From assembly GCF_013373365.1 (NCBI RefSeq), contig NZ_CP035925.1:992001-1056000 (forward strand): 64,000 nucleotides of DNA, written 5' to 3'. Within the stretch, counting starts at the first letter, position 1. The number at the start of each line of letters is the position of its first letter. The notes under the pieces were generated by a model. It saw only the letters and a program-made list of their open reading frames with translations, had not been told where the DNA came from and searched no databases. The position numbers and the translations under genes are program-made. This document shows positions 11,190 through 21,430 of the stretch, one piece after another. This DNA is from Lentibacillus sp. CBA3610. GTDB lineage: Bacteria; Bacillota; Bacilli; Bacillales; Amphibacillaceae.

Positions 11190-11216
11190 TTGTAAAAGTA
11201 GGTACAAAAGGGTTTT

Positions 11217-11245
11217 AAAAAGCAGGAGAAATCCTGCTTTTTTTC
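11217..11245 (+). terminator. Rho-independent terminator after rpsO
   Basis: 11-bp perfect stem AAAAAGCAGGA / TCCTGCTTTTT, GAAA tetraloop, then more T. Confidence 0.92.
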
Positions 11246-11329
11246 TTCTTATACACATAAAATTTACATTTATGCTTATTAACTATAAAATGAAGGTAGT
11301 AAGTGTTTTGGAAGGGAGTTTTAATACGA

Positions 11330-13438
11330 ATGACAGAAGAGAAAAAAGTGTTCTCCATGGAAATAGCCGGTAAAACCTTTACTGTAGAAACCGGGGAACT
11401 GGCAAAACAGGCAAATGGTGCATGTATGATCCGTTATGGTGATACTGCTGTATTATCGGTGGCGACTGCATCTGATGAACCAAAGGACCTGCCATTTTTC
11501 CCGTTAACGGTTAACTACGAAGAGCGATTATATGCTGTAGGTAAAATTCCTGGGGGATTTATTAAACGAGAAGGGCGTCCAAGTGAAAAAGCAACGTTAA
11601 CATCCCGGCTGATTGATCGCCCCATCCGTCCGCTCTTTCCTGACGGATACAGAAATGAAGTACAAGTTATCAGCACAGTAATGAGTGTTGATCAGGACTG
11701 TTCTACTGAAATAGCGGCGATGATTGGTTCATCGATTGCACTATCCATTTCGGATATTCCGTTTTCCGAACCGATAGCAGGTGTTCATGTTGGACGAGTC
11801 GATGGTGAATTTATTATTAACCCGACCGTTGAGCAGGAAGAAAAAAGTGATATTGATTTGACTGTAGCCGGAACAAAAGATGCCATCAATATGGTTGAAG
11901 CCGGGGCAGATGAGGTTCCGGAAGACGTTATGCTTGAAGCGGTCATGTTCGGACATCAGGCAATTATTCGTTTGATCGAATTCCAGGAAACCATCATTGA
12001 ATCAGTCGGCGTAACAAAGCAGGAATTCAATGCCGAAACAGCAAGTGATGAACTGGTTGCTAAGCTTGAGGACCAAGCGAGAGGCAAATTGCTTGAAGCT
12101 ATTCAGACTGAAGGCAAAAAAGAGCGGGAAGCAGCAATCGATAAGACGAAGGATGAGGTTCTTTCCCTTTTCGAAGAGGAAGAAGATGAAGTTATTGATC
12201 AGGTCAAATCAATTTTGAAAGATATGGAAAAGGAAGAAGTCCGTCGTCTAATAACAAAAGAAAAAATCCGTCCTGATGGGCGTAGAGCTGATGAAATTCG
12301 CTCACTGTCATCGAGAGTCAATGTGTTGCCGAGAACACACGGGTCTGGTTTATTTACACGTGGACAAACTCAGGCTTTGAGCGTGTGTACATTAGGAGCA
12401 TTGGGTGATGTACAAGTATTGGACGGCCTTGATCTGGAAGAATCCAAACGGTTCATGCATCATTACAACTTTCCGCAATATAGTGTCGGGGAAACTGGCC
12501 CGATCAGAGGACCAGGCCGACGGGAAATTGGACATGGTGCATTAGGTGAACGGGCTCTTGAAAAAGTTGTACCATCTGAAAAAGAATTTCCATATACAAT
12601 CCGTCTCGTTTCAGAGGTGCTGGAATCAAATGGATCGACATCACAGGCAAGTATTTGCGCCAGCAGCTTGGCGATGATGGATGCAGGTATACCTATAAAA
12701 GCACCTGTCGCAGGTATAGCAATGGGTCTTGTTAAATCCGGTGAAGACTATACGATTTTAACCGATATCCAGGGCATGGAAGACGCTCTGGGCGATATGG
12801 ACTTTAAAGTTGCCGGGACGGAACAAGGTGTAACGGCACTGCAAATGGACATCAAGATAGAGGGCTTATCCAAAGACATTCTGGAAGAAGCTTTGTCACA
12901 AGCTAAAAAAGGCCGCATGCAAATTCTTGACTCGATGCTCGCAACGATTAAGGCACCAAGATCCCATCTGTCAGAACACGCACCTAAAATTCTGACAATG
13001 AATATCAATCCGGATAAAATTCGTGATGTGATTGGACCGAGCGGGAAACAAATCAATCAAATCATTGATGAAACAGGCGTCAAAATTGATATCGAACAGG
13101 ATGGAAGTGTATTCATTTCCTCGCCTGATGCTGAAATGAACCAAAAGGCAAAACAGATCATAGAAGATCTTGTCCGGGAAGTTGAAGCAGGTCAAATCTA
13201 CTTGGGCACAGTTAAACGGATAGAAAAATTCGGTGCGTTTGTTGAATTGTTTAAAGGAAAGATGGCTTAGTCATATATCGAATTACAGGAAGAACGTACG
13301 AAAAAGTGGAACGCCGTATCGATGTGACCAAATTATGGTAAAAGTAAAGGAAATCGATAACCAGGGGCGCGTTCAATCTGTCACGTAAAGCTGTTATTGA
13401 AAGAAAGAACGGAAAAGCAGGAGAAATCACGATCATAG
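11330..13438 (+). CDS. pnp: Polyribonucleotide nucleotidyltransferase (3' end frame-disrupted)
   Basis: Phosphorolytic 3'-5' exoribonuclease. ATG 11330 with GGAAGGGAG at 11310-11318. Two RNase PH-like domains, the KH domain ([11 protein letters not shown] near 13035) and the beginning of the S1 domain ([19 protein letters not shown]) read cleanly; this frame stops at 13270 with 647 residues. Downstream bases still encode the expected S1 remainder (HIx[23 protein letters not shown]) but in several frames, so at least four indels lie in 13255-13430. Joined, the gene would end near TAG 13436 at about 702 residues, the normal size. Sequence error is the best explanation; real loss of the S1 domain is the alternative. 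Confidence 0.9.
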
Positions 13439-13449
13439 TTAAACGAAAC

Positions 13450-13478
13450 AAGAAGCTGGAAAACCAGTTTCTTTTTTT
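13450..13478 (+). terminator. Rho-independent terminator after pnp
   Basis: 10-bp stem AAGAAGCTGG / CCAGTTTCTT with one G-T pair, AAAA loop, T run. Its place just after 13438 supports that stop for pnp. Confidence 0.85.
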
Positions 13479-13555
13479 ATGTCTGAAAAATAAGTGATGT
13501 GTTTAATCATGATTATAAAGCGAGCACCGTCTGTTCTTTTTATCGCAAAACCATA

Positions 13556-13802
13556 ACTGCGACGTAACCAATACTCCGCTTTCCCGCGGGGGGAACGCTT
13601 TTTCGCAAAGCCTCCCCTCGCCCTTCGCCGGGCCCACACGATGTTTGGGTCAACAAAGGCGTTGCCACAGGACGTGGCGAATTTAGCCTTTGTTCCTTGA
13701 ACGCTCGCTGTGGGGTCTTCAGACTGTTCCTTTCCCGCAGGAGTCTCGCTTTTTTCCGCAGCGGTGTCATTGCACACCAATCAATTCTTTGTCGCAATTT
13801 AT
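13556..13802. repeat. Dispersed repeat family A, copy 1 (MITE-like)
   Basis: GC-rich intergenic block that closely matches 40003-40352. Shared segments include GACGTGGCG, TTAGCCTT, GGGGTCTTCAGACTGTTCC followed by TTTCCCGCAGGAGT, and TTTTTCCGCAGC. Outer ends are inverted (AACTGCGAC at 13556; GTCGCAATTT at the right end). Homology to copy 2 may extend left to about 13530. Open frames on the minus strand inside it are by-products of the repeat. No coding gene between pnp and ylxY. Confidence 0.75.
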
Positions 13803-13892
13803 ATCTATTACGTTAATAGCAACAAAGCTTACGAAAAGGGCTTTTCATAACTTGTCCATCCTCTTCATATGAATTAGTGAGGGGGGATATGG

Positions 13893-14849
13893 ATGTATCG
13901 CTATCACTGGCTTGTACATGTTTGTGTATTTATACTGATTGTCACCGTTTCATTCGATTTTACGTATGATCCGTTTGAACCCAATCACACTGTTACATTT
14001 TCCAATGCAGTTGAGGAGGTTACAAAGACTGACGATCCGTTGTATGAAAAAATACAGGAGAAACGAACGGATTATGAAGAAGCTCCCCAGGATGCCAAGA
14101 TTGATCAGGTCTGGAAGAAGGTGCCCGGACGAAATGGTGTAAAAGTGAATGTTGATAAATCATATGAACAAATGAAAGAGAATGGCGTTTTTGATGAAAC
14201 ATTGCTCGTTTATGAACAGATCCCTCCGGAAATTACAATGGATGATTTACCGGCTGCACCGATTTTTCGGGGAAATCCGAATAAAGAGATGGTTACTTTT
14301 TTAATTAATGTATCATGGGGAACAGAACATATACCTGCCATTTTGAATATTTTAAAGGAACATAACGTAAAAGCTACCTTTTTTGTTGAAGGAAAATGGG
14401 CAATGGAAAATACGGATTACGTTAAAATGATTCATGAACAGGGACATGTGATTGGGAATCATGCTTACAATCATCCTGTCATGTCACGCCTTTCAAGACA
14501 GGATATTTTGGAGCAAATCAGTCAAACCAATGAAATTCTGGAAGCTATAACAGGTGAAACACCAAAATGGTTTGCCCCGCCCAGTGGCGATTACAATGAC
14601 CAGGTAGTGAAAGCAGCAGCTGAGCAAAATATGGAAACGATTCTTTGGAGTGTTGACACGATTGATTGGAAGAATCCATCAACATCTGTTATGATGAATC
14701 GAGTAAACAGCAAAATTCATCCTGGTGCAACGTTGTTAATGCACCCAACGCCTTCGATTGCAGAGGGGTTGGATTCAATAATCAGGAGTATTAAAGACAG
14801 AGGTTATAAAATTGGAACTGTCAACACTATGTTGAGTGCCGACAGATGA
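13893..14849 (+). CDS. ylxY: Polysaccharide deacetylase-like protein YlxY
   Basis: 318 residues. N-terminal membrane anchor or signal (residues about 5-23, hydrophobic) then a long linker and a NodB-type domain from about residue 130. The metal-binding His pair is present in IGNHAYNHP, but the usual TFDDGP strand is replaced by FLINVSWGTE, as is typical of the YlxY subgroup, so deacetylase activity is doubtful. Likely extracytoplasmic. ATG 13893 after GTGAGGGGGG. It keeps its standard place between pnp and the M16 peptidase. Confidence 0.92.
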   Translation: MYRYHWLVHVCVFILIVTVSFDFTYDPFEPNHTVTFSNAVEEVTKTDDPLYEKIQEKRTDYEEAPQDAKIDQVWKKVPGRNGVKVNVDKSYEQMKENGVFDETLLVYEQIPPEITMDDLPAAPIFRGNPNKEMVTFLINVSWGTEHIPAILNILKEHNVKATFFVEGKWAMENTDYVKMIHEQGHVIGNHAYNHPVMSRLSRQDILEQISQTNEILEAITGETPKWFAPPSGDYNDQVVKAAAEQNMETILWSVDTIDWKNPSTSVMMNRVNSKIHPGATLLMHPTPSIAEGLDSIIRSIKDRGYKIGTVNTMLSADR

Positions 14850-14882
14850 ATTCGAGTGGATAACAGCTTAGGAGGCAATACA

Positions 14883-16112
14883 TTGGTGGAAAAACATACA
14901 AGTGACAACGGACTTCGAATTGTTCTGGAAAATATACCGGCTGTGCGGTCTGTAACGATTGGCATATGGGTGAAGACTGGCTCACGTAATGAAACAGAAG
15001 AAATAAACGGTATTTCACATTTTTTAGAGCATATGTTTTTTAAGGGAACCAGCAGCAGGTCCCCCCAGGATATCGCCGAAGCTTTTGATGCAATTGGCGG
15101 GCAGGTTAATGCGTTTACTTCAAAAGAGTATACCTGTTTCTATGCCAAAGTGATGGATACGCATAAAGAAAAAGCTCTGGAGATTCTGGCAGATATGTTC
15201 TTCAATTCTTCTTTTGATGAAGAAGAGATGGAGCGTGAGAAAAAGGTTGTACTAGAAGAAATTAAAATGTATGAAGATACCCCGGATGATATCGTTCATG
15301 ATATTCTTGCGCGTGCATCATTTGGTGATCATCCGCTGGGCAATCCGATTCTGGGGACGGAAAAACAATTGCAATCATTTACTCCGGATACTTTAAGAGG
15401 CTATATAAATGAACGTTATACACCCGGGAATGTTGTTGTGTCGATTGCAGGTAATGTGGACGATACATTTATACAGACGGTTGAAAACTACTTTAACAGG
15501 TTTCAAGCAGATGCCGGACATATAGAAGTAGAGAAACCAGCGTTTTTAGGTAAACAAATTGAGCGGCATAAAGATACGGAGCAGGCACATTTATGCCTTG
15601 GTTACAATGGTTTGCCTGTGGATGATGAGAATATGTTCAGTCTGGTTATTATGAATAATGTTCTTGGCGGCAGTATGAGTTCCCGCCTTTTTCAGGAAGT
15701 CAGAGAAAAACAAGGTTTGGCATATGCTGTGTTCTCGTATCACGCATCATTTCTGGATAACGGTTTATTAACCATTTATGCCGGTACAGGGAATGATCAG
15801 CTGCCACAATTAAAAGATACGATTAATCGAACAGTTGACGATTTAATGCAAAATGGGTTGACGGATAAAGAATTAATAAACAGTAAAGAACAATTGAAAG
15901 GTAATTTAATGTTGAGTCTGGAAAGTACCAGCAGTCGTATGAGCCGCAATGGCCGGAATGAATTAATGTTAAATAAGCATCGCTCGCTGGATGAGATGAT
16001 TGCAGAAATTGATGCGGTCAACCATGACAAGATTCAGCAAGTGATTGATTCAACTTTCCGGCATGCGCCATCGAGTGCACTCATTGCACCGGAGCCTGTT
16101 GCACAAGCATAA
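14883..16112 (+). CDS. ymxG: M16-family zinc peptidase (YmxG / MlpA)
   Basis: About 409 residues. The inverted zinc motif HFLEH (HxxEH) lies about 50 residues in, and the distal Glu lies in the VLEEIKMYED helix. The second half holds GGSMSSRLFQEVREKQGLAY, the R/Y pair that contacts substrate. B. subtilis MlpA was reported to repress extracellular protease production. TTG 14883 is chosen because AGGAGG sits at 14870-14875; GTG 14886 is possible, and the GTG at 14856 precedes that site. Downstream of ylxY, before ymxH. Confidence 0.93.
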   Translation: MVEKHTSDNGLRIVLENIPAVRSVTIGIWVKTGSRNETEEINGISHFLEHMFFKGTSSRSPQDIAEAFDAIGGQVNAFTSKEYTCFYAKVMDTHKEKALEILADMFFNSSFDEEEMEREKKVVLEEIKMYEDTPDDIVHDILARASFGDHPLGNPILGTEKQLQSFTPDTLRGYINERYTPGNVVVSIAGNVDDTFIQTVENYFNRFQADAGHIEVEKPAFLGKQIERHKDTEQAHLCLGYNGLPVDDENMFSLVIMNNVLGGSMSSRLFQEVREKQGLAYAVFSYHASFLDNGLLTIYAGTGNDQLPQLKDTINRTVDDLMQNGLTDKELINSKEQLKGNLMLSLESTSSRMSRNGRNELMLNKHRSLDEMIAEIDAVNHDKIQQVIDSTFRHAPSSALIAPEPVAQA

Positions 16113-16167
16113 TTTCCAGCCATTTAACATATGTATATGTAAAATGGGTTGACCCGGGGGGATTTTT

Positions 16168-16401
16168 TTGCGATATAAGGATATTAGTGCCAAGGAAATT
16201 GTTGATATCAATCAGGGTGCACGACTTGGTGTCTTAGGTCAGACAGATCTTGAAATCAATGAAAGGACCGGACAGATCGAATCGTTTATTATCCCGAATT
16301 ATAAGTGGTTTGGTCTGAAAAAGGAAGGTGCTGAAACAAAAATCAGGTGGCGTTCCATCCGGAAAATCGGCGAGGACATGATTATGATTGAGTCAGATTA
16401 A
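16168..16401 (+). CDS. ymxH: YlmC/YmxH-family sporulation protein (PRC-barrel)
   Basis: 77 residues. A small PRC-barrel protein: KDISAKEIVDINQGARLG, then IESFIIPNYKWFG and IRWRSIRKIGEDMIMI. Members are induced in sporulation; the molecular role is unknown. TTG start at 16168 with a GGGGGG-type site upstream. Followed at once by a terminator. Confidence 0.9.
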   Translation: MRYKDISAKEIVDINQGARLGVLGQTDLEINERTGQIESFIIPNYKWFGLKKEGAETKIRWRSIRKIGEDMIMIESD

Positions 16402-16406
16402 TATAT

Positions 16407-16444
16407 AAAGCTGGTGTCATTTCGATATGATGCCAGCTTTTTTT
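16407..16444 (+). terminator. Rho-independent terminator after ymxH
   Basis: 14-bp stem starting AAAGCTGG and ending CCAGCTTT with two G-T pairs, 6-base loop, then a T run. Confidence 0.9.
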
Positions 16445-16618
16445 GTGACGTCAGGAAAGATCAATTATGGATGACCTTATGGGAAAAACTTCGACACACG
16501 TTATAAGACGAGACGAATGTCGCGTTTTTTTATGTTGGTAATCACTAACTTGCAAGAAACACATAAGCTATTTTGAACACCTATTTAGAAGAAAGGCGTA
16601 CGGAGGGATTTTTTAGTC

Positions 16619-17503
16619 ATGACGCAACAAATTGCTGTAATAGGCGGTGATGCACGCTATTTGGAATTGATACGCCAGCTGCAGGCACTGCCTGAGGTTA
16701 CCATTTCGTTAGTAGGTTTTGACAAATTGGAAAAGGGATTTACGGGATTAAACCAAACCGACTTTGCCGATTTGAATCAGGAAAATCTGGATGCGGTCAT
16801 TTTGCCTATCACAGGGACAGATTCTCAAGGCTATGTGGAAACCGTTTTTTCAGATCAAACCGTTCAGCTGACAAATGAGTGGTTTGACGGATTAAATGAT
16901 CGTACTGTCGTTTTTACCGGGATTTCGAATGACTATCTGGATAACGCAGCGGACCAGGCGAATGTCGAACTGATTCCATTACTTAACCGTGATGATGTAG
17001 CCATTTATAATTCGATTCCGACAGCTGAAGGAATGATCATGATGGCGATAGAACATACCGATTATACCATTCATTCTTCACGTGTAATCGTTGTCGGATT
17101 TGGCCGGGTTGGAAACACTGTAGCAAATAAATTTGCAGCGCTTGGGGCGAAAGTTTCGGTTTGTGCTGAAAGTATTATGGATTTAGCCAGAATAACGGAA
17201 TTGGGTCATACGGCCATTCCATTTGATCAATTGCATGAACATACCCGTGACGGCGATTTATTAATCAATACGGTTCCGGCTCAAGTTGTCACAAAGGAAG
17301 CGATTCAGCATTTACCACCGCATGGAATTATTTTTGATCTTGCCTCGAAGCCCGGTGGCACTGATTTTGCATATGCCAAACAGCGAGGCATTAAATCGAT
17401 TCTGGCTAAAAGTCTTCCGGGGATTGTCGCTCCGAAAACTGCCGGAAAGATTTTGGCCGATGTGATTAAACAATTATTGCTTAAGAAGGAGGAGAGGATA
17501 TGA
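16619..17503 (+). CDS. dpaA: Dipicolinate synthase subunit A
   Basis: 294 residues (spoVFA). With DpaB it makes dipicolinic acid from dihydrodipicolinate in the mother cell, for the spore core. N-terminal dipicolinate synthase domain, then a Rossmann NAD(P) domain with GFGRVGNTVANKFAALGA near residues 158-176. ATG 16619 after GGAGGGA. It overlaps dpaB by 4 bases (ATGA), so the subunits are co-translated. DPA shares its precursor with the asd-dapG-dapA genes just downstream. Expression in the mother cell is expected. Confidence 0.96.
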   Translation: MTQQIAVIGGDARYLELIRQLQALPEVTISLVGFDKLEKGFTGLNQTDFADLNQENLDAVILPITGTDSQGYVETVFSDQTVQLTNEWFDGLNDRTVVFTGISNDYLDNAADQANVELIPLLNRDDVAIYNSIPTAEGMIMMAIEHTDYTIHSSRVIVVGFGRVGNTVANKFAALGAKVSVCAESIMDLARITELGHTAIPFDQLHEHTRDGDLLINTVPAQVVTKEAIQHLPPHGIIFDLASKPGGTDFAYAKQRGIKSILAKSLPGIVAPKTAGKILADVIKQLLLKKEERI

Positions 17504-18108
17504 TGGAACTGGAAGGAAAACGGATCGGATTTGGTGTGACCGGATCGCACTGCACATATGATGACGTATTTCCACAGCTGGAGAAACTGATGAAAGCAGG
17601 TGCAGAAGTGATACCAGTTGTATCCTATACAGTGCAGAATACTGATACCAAATTCGGAAAGGCAGATGATCATGTCGCAAAAATTGAATCGATAACAGGT
17701 AAACGCGCCATTAAAACCATACCTGAAGCAGAACCGCTCGGACCGCAACTACCGCTTGACTGCATGGTCGTTTCGCCTTTAACCGGGAATTCGATGAGCA
17801 AACTGGCCAATGCACTGACTGATACACCGGTATTAATGGCGGTAAAGGCAACAATACGGAATCAAAATCCGGTTGTATTGGGAATTTCAACGAATGATGC
17901 CCTGGGATTAAATGGTGTCAACTTGATGCGGCTTATGGCCAGTAAATTATTTTATTTTATTCCATATGGGCAGGATAATCCGTATAAAAAGCCGAATTCT
18001 CTCGTGTCTGATATGAATTTACTTTCTGATACTGTTAAGTCAGCATTAAACTATCAACAACTTCAGCCAGTGATTATTCCTCATATTGATGATAATATGA
18101 TAGAATAA
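17500..18108 (+). CDS. dpaB: Dipicolinate synthase subunit B (flavoprotein)
   Basis: 202 residues (spoVFB). Flavodoxin-like flavoprotein fold of the UbiX/Dfp type: GKRIGFGVTGSHCTYDDVFPQ, DCMVVSPLTGNSMSKLANALTD and GVNLMRLMASKLFYFIPYGQDNP. ATG 17500 is the start, with GGAGGAGAG upstream. Partner of DpaA in dipicolinate synthesis. Confidence 0.96.
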   Translation: MMELEGKRIGFGVTGSHCTYDDVFPQLEKLMKAGAEVIPVVSYTVQNTDTKFGKADDHVAKIESITGKRAIKTIPEAEPLGPQLPLDCMVVSPLTGNSMSKLANALTDTPVLMAVKATIRNQNPVVLGISTNDALGLNGVNLMRLMASKLFYFIPYGQDNPYKKPNSLVSDMNLLSDTVKSALNYQQLQPVIIPHIDDNMIE

Positions 18109-18142
18109 ATGGAAACAATCTTTTAGTGAGGTGTCTTATAGA

Positions 18143-19189
18143 ATGGCAGAAAATAATCCAGTTAACATTGCAGTAGTTGGTGCTACTGGAGTAGTAGGAG
18201 AAAAAATCATCGAAATACTTGAAACTAGGAACTTTCCGATTAACGAGATCAAACTGTTGTCATCGAAGCGATCAGCGGGCAAGAAAGTTTCCTTTAACAG
18301 CCGGGAGTTGACGGTGGAAGAAGCTAGGCCGGAAAGTTTCGATAATATAGATATTGCCTTATTCTCAGCCGGTGGATCAGTTTCCAAAAAATTAGCGCCG
18401 GAAGCAGTGAAACGAGGAGCAGTAGTCGTCGATAACACAAGTGCTTACAGAATGGATGAAAATGTACCATTGGTTGTGCCTGAAGTAAATGAAAACGACC
18501 TTCAATCACATAATGGTATCATTGCAAACCCAAATTGTTCCACGATTCAGATGGTCGCAGCACTAAACCCGCTGCAGGAAGCATTTGGATTGTCACGTGT
18601 CATTGTCTCGACCTATCAGGCTGTTTCCGGAGCGGGAAATGAAGCAAATAATGAATTGGAAGAACAAACCAGACAGTATTTAAATAATGAGGAGATGACA
18701 GCGGAATTGCTCCCTGTCAAAGGGGATGAAAAACATTTCCCGATCGCGTTTAACGCATTACCGCAAATCGATGTATTTCAGGAGAGCGGCTATACATTTG
18801 AAGAAATGAAAATGATCAATGAATCGAAAAAAATTCTTCATGCACAGAATTTAGCAATAGCTGCTACCTGTGTCAGACTGCCGTTTTTTACGTCACATGC
18901 AGAAAGTGTCTATATTGATGTTGAAAAAGACGGTTTAAAAGTTGAGGATCTATGGAATGTACTAAAGGAAGCAGATGGTGTAACACTTCAAGATGACCCG
19001 GGCACACAGACGTACCCGACACCGCTCGATGCAGCCGATAAAGAAGATGTCTTTGTCGGGCGTGTCCGCAAAGATCTGGACAATGATAAAGGCTTCCATT
19101 TATGGGTTGTATCTGATAATCTTGTCAAGGGTGCTGCCTTGAATACAATTCAAATCGCAGAACGTTTAATTCAAAATAAATGGCTTTAA
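18143..19189 (+). CDS. asd: Aspartate-semialdehyde dehydrogenase
   Basis: 348 residues. It reduces aspartyl phosphate to the semialdehyde for lysine, DAP, threonine and methionine. NADP site GATGVVGEKI, catalytic Cys in NPNCSTIQ, and SGAGNEA. ATG 18143 is chosen over GTG 18131 because AGTGAGGTG occupies 18125-18133. Next to dpaAB and dapG it feeds both cell wall DAP and spore dipicolinate. Confidence 0.96.
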   Translation: MAENNPVNIAVVGATGVVGEKIIEILETRNFPINEIKLLSSKRSAGKKVSFNSRELTVEEARPESFDNIDIALFSAGGSVSKKLAPEAVKRGAVVVDNTSAYRMDENVPLVVPEVNENDLQSHNGIIANPNCSTIQMVAALNPLQEAFGLSRVIVSTYQAVSGAGNEANNELEEQTRQYLNNEEMTAELLPVKGDEKHFPIAFNALPQIDVFQESGYTFEEMKMINESKKILHAQNLAIAATCVRLPFFTSHAESVYIDVEKDGLKVEDLWNVLKEADGVTLQDDPGTQTYPTPLDAADKEDVFVGRVRKDLDNDKGFHLWVVSDNLVKGAALNTIQIAERLIQNKWL

Positions 19190-19204
19190 GATAGAGGTGA
19201 AACA

Positions 19205-20402
19205 ATGCAGATATTAGTCCAAAAATTTGGTGGCACATCTGTTCAGACTGAAGAAAATCGTCATCATGTTATCAGGCACATTAAAAATGCACTCATGAAC
19301 GATTATAAAATAGCCGTCGTTGTATCTGCATTAGGTCGAAAACCCGATCCGTACGCAACTGACTCGTTGCTGGATCTGGTTGGCTTCCCGAAAAATTATA
19401 ATTCCAATCGTGAATTGGATATACTAATGTCATGTGGTGAAACAATTGCATCTGTCGTATTGTCAAATGAACTGCAAAAAAACCATATCAATGCCACAGC
19501 TTTGACAGGGGCTCAGGCAGGATTCATTACAAATGATGATTTTAATCAGGCAAAAATCAAAGAAGTAAAACCGGATCGTGTTCTGGATGAATTTAACAAC
19601 CATGATGTTATCGTGGTTGCCGGTTTCCAGGGTCAGACTTCTGAAGGTGAAATAACAACGATCGGCAGAGGCGGGAGTGACACAACTGCCGCCGCAATGG
19701 GGGCTGCACTGAATGCAGAGCGGATTGAAATTTTCACTGATGTTAATGGGATAATGACGGCTGACCCGAATATGGTGTCAAAAGCCAGGCCGCTGGATAT
19801 CGTGACCTACACGGAAATAAGCAATCTTGCATATCAAGGGGCAAAAGTGATCCATCCAAGAGCTGTGGAAATTGCAATGCAGGCAAAAATCCCGATGCGT
19901 GTACGATCGACTTATGTTGAGGATGAGGGCACGCTGAATTAAGGAATTCCAGATTGGAGCAAGAATCACCGGAAAATGCCCCTGATCATGTTCCTTCAAA
20001 ATAACACAAATAAAACCAGACAAAAAAAATGAAAACTCATGTCTCCAGTCTGATGTTTTAAAGCTTATGGCTGAAGCAGTATTTCTGTTGACTTTATCAA
20101 TATTTCACCTACCGGGGTTATTTATACGGTTCCGGATACACACACAAAGACAGCTGCAGACACTTGGCTTTTATCCGGAAATCACTGAAAACTGTGCCTA
20201 AAGTTTCCGCAGTCGGTGCAGGAATGACCGGCGTACCGGTGTCCGCATCAAAAATCGTACAATCGCTGACAGATGCCGGTTCAATACTTGCAATCAGCAG
20301 ATAGTCACACAACCCATTTGTGCTATTAAAAATGTGAAAACGGCAGTAAATGCATTGCATGATGTTTTTGCACTGAACATTGCGGATAGAAATCCTGTAT
20401 AA
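19205..20402 (+). CDS. dapG: Aspartokinase I (DapG), 3' third frame-disrupted
   Basis: Kinase domain reads cleanly to 19942 (245 residues): KFGGTSVQ, SCGETIASV, GRGGSDTTAAA and DVNGIMTADPN. After RSTYVEDEGTL the frame is lost, but the two C-terminal ACT domains remain visible in shifted frames (QSDVLKLMAEA, IYTVPDTHTKTAAD, KVSAVGAGMTGVP, AVNALHDVFAL), with a plausible stop at 20400-20402. Joined length is about 399 residues, as expected for DapG. Several indels in 19940-20400; sequence error is more likely than truncation. In B. subtilis this isozyme responds to DAP. Confidence 0.88.
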
Positions 20403-20469
20403 GTGTTGTAGTGAGCCGATTATAAATGACTGCTGCAATCACCTGTGAACATTCTTAAAGAAAGGTGTT

Positions 20470-21321
20470 ATGTCCATGGATTGTAGCGTATTGACAGCGA
20501 TGGTAACGCCATTTGATGCGCATGGGCAAATTGATTTTATAAACAACACAATTAGTTGAATATCTGCTTGACAATGGAACAGAAGGCTTGGTGTTGGCGG
20601 GCACAACAGGCGAATCGCCAACGCTTTCAACAGAAGAAAGAATAGCTTTCAGACATACCCGTTAAAGATGGATAATCGGGTGCCATAGCCGGACTGGGAG
20701 CAACAATACGAACGCGTCGATTGCATTAACAAAAGAAGCTGAAAAAACGGGAAGTAGATGGGATAAATGGGGGCTCCTTACTATAATAAAAACCGAGTCA
20801 GGAGGGCTTTACACCATTTGCAGCAATTGCCCAATGAGACAGCATTACCGATTATACTTTACATATCCCTGGTCGGTCAGTTGTAAAAATGGATGCAAAT
20901 ACGATTATCCGTCTAAGCAAAATTGATAATATTGTATCTGTAAAAGAAGCAAGCGGTGATCTTGATCAGGCAGCCGAAATAATTGAACAAACTGATGATT
21001 TAGTGTTTACAGTGGTGGAAGACAGTATGACATTGCCACTTGCTTTCATTGGTGCAGGTGGTGTTATTTCGTGGTATCGCATATTGCCGGCAATGAAATG
21101 CGGATATGGTGAGTGCCTATCAATCCGGAAATCCGTGAAAGCCCGCCTCGATACATCGGCAATTGCTTCCGGTTATGAATGGTTTGTTTGCCCAGCCTTC
21201 ACCCGTACCGGTTAAAACAGCATTGAATATGAAAGGAATCGATGTAGGCAGTGTTCGCCTGCCACTGATACCTCTGACGGATTCGGAAAGTAACATTTTG
21301 AAAAGGTTAATCGAACGTTAA
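20470..21321 (+). pseudogene. dapA: 4-hydroxy-tetrahydrodipicolinate synthase DapA (multiply frame-disrupted)
   Basis: Family sequence is recognisable through several frames: SVLTAMVTPFDAHG at the start, [28 protein letters not shown] containing the Schiff-base Lys, and a clean stretch at 20889-21080. At least six indels, for example near 20535, 20650 and 20735. Start ATG 20470 (or 20476) after AAAGGTG; stop TAA 21319-21321. Joined size of about 284 codons matches a full gene, so the lesions look like uncorrected reads. It makes the common precursor of DAP and dipicolinate. Confidence 0.87.
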
Positions 21322-21347
21322 AAATATCGGCCACTTGCCGATATTTT
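21321..21347 (+). terminator. Terminator after dapA
   Basis: 11-bp perfect stem AAAATATCGGC / GCCGATATTTT, 5-base loop. It touches the dapA stop codon. No rnjB gene follows, unlike B. subtilis. Confidence 0.85.
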
Positions 21348-21430
21348 ATTGCATGCATGGTCGCCTTATAGGCATACACAACTCACAGAGCTGTTTAAAA
21401 TGGATTAGTAATGAAGAAGAGTGTCCATAC

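Noticed and set aside
13439..13797. Minus-strand open frames of 85 and 113 codons
   Set aside because: They lie in repeat family A; the same peptide (LLRERNSLKTPQRA) recurs at 40143-40393 because the DNA repeats, not because a gene is there.
13893..14849. YlxY as an enzyme damaged by loss of the Asp-Asp motif
   Set aside because: The FLINVSWG replacement is, as far as I know, usual for the YlxY subgroup, so it is not an anomaly of this genome.
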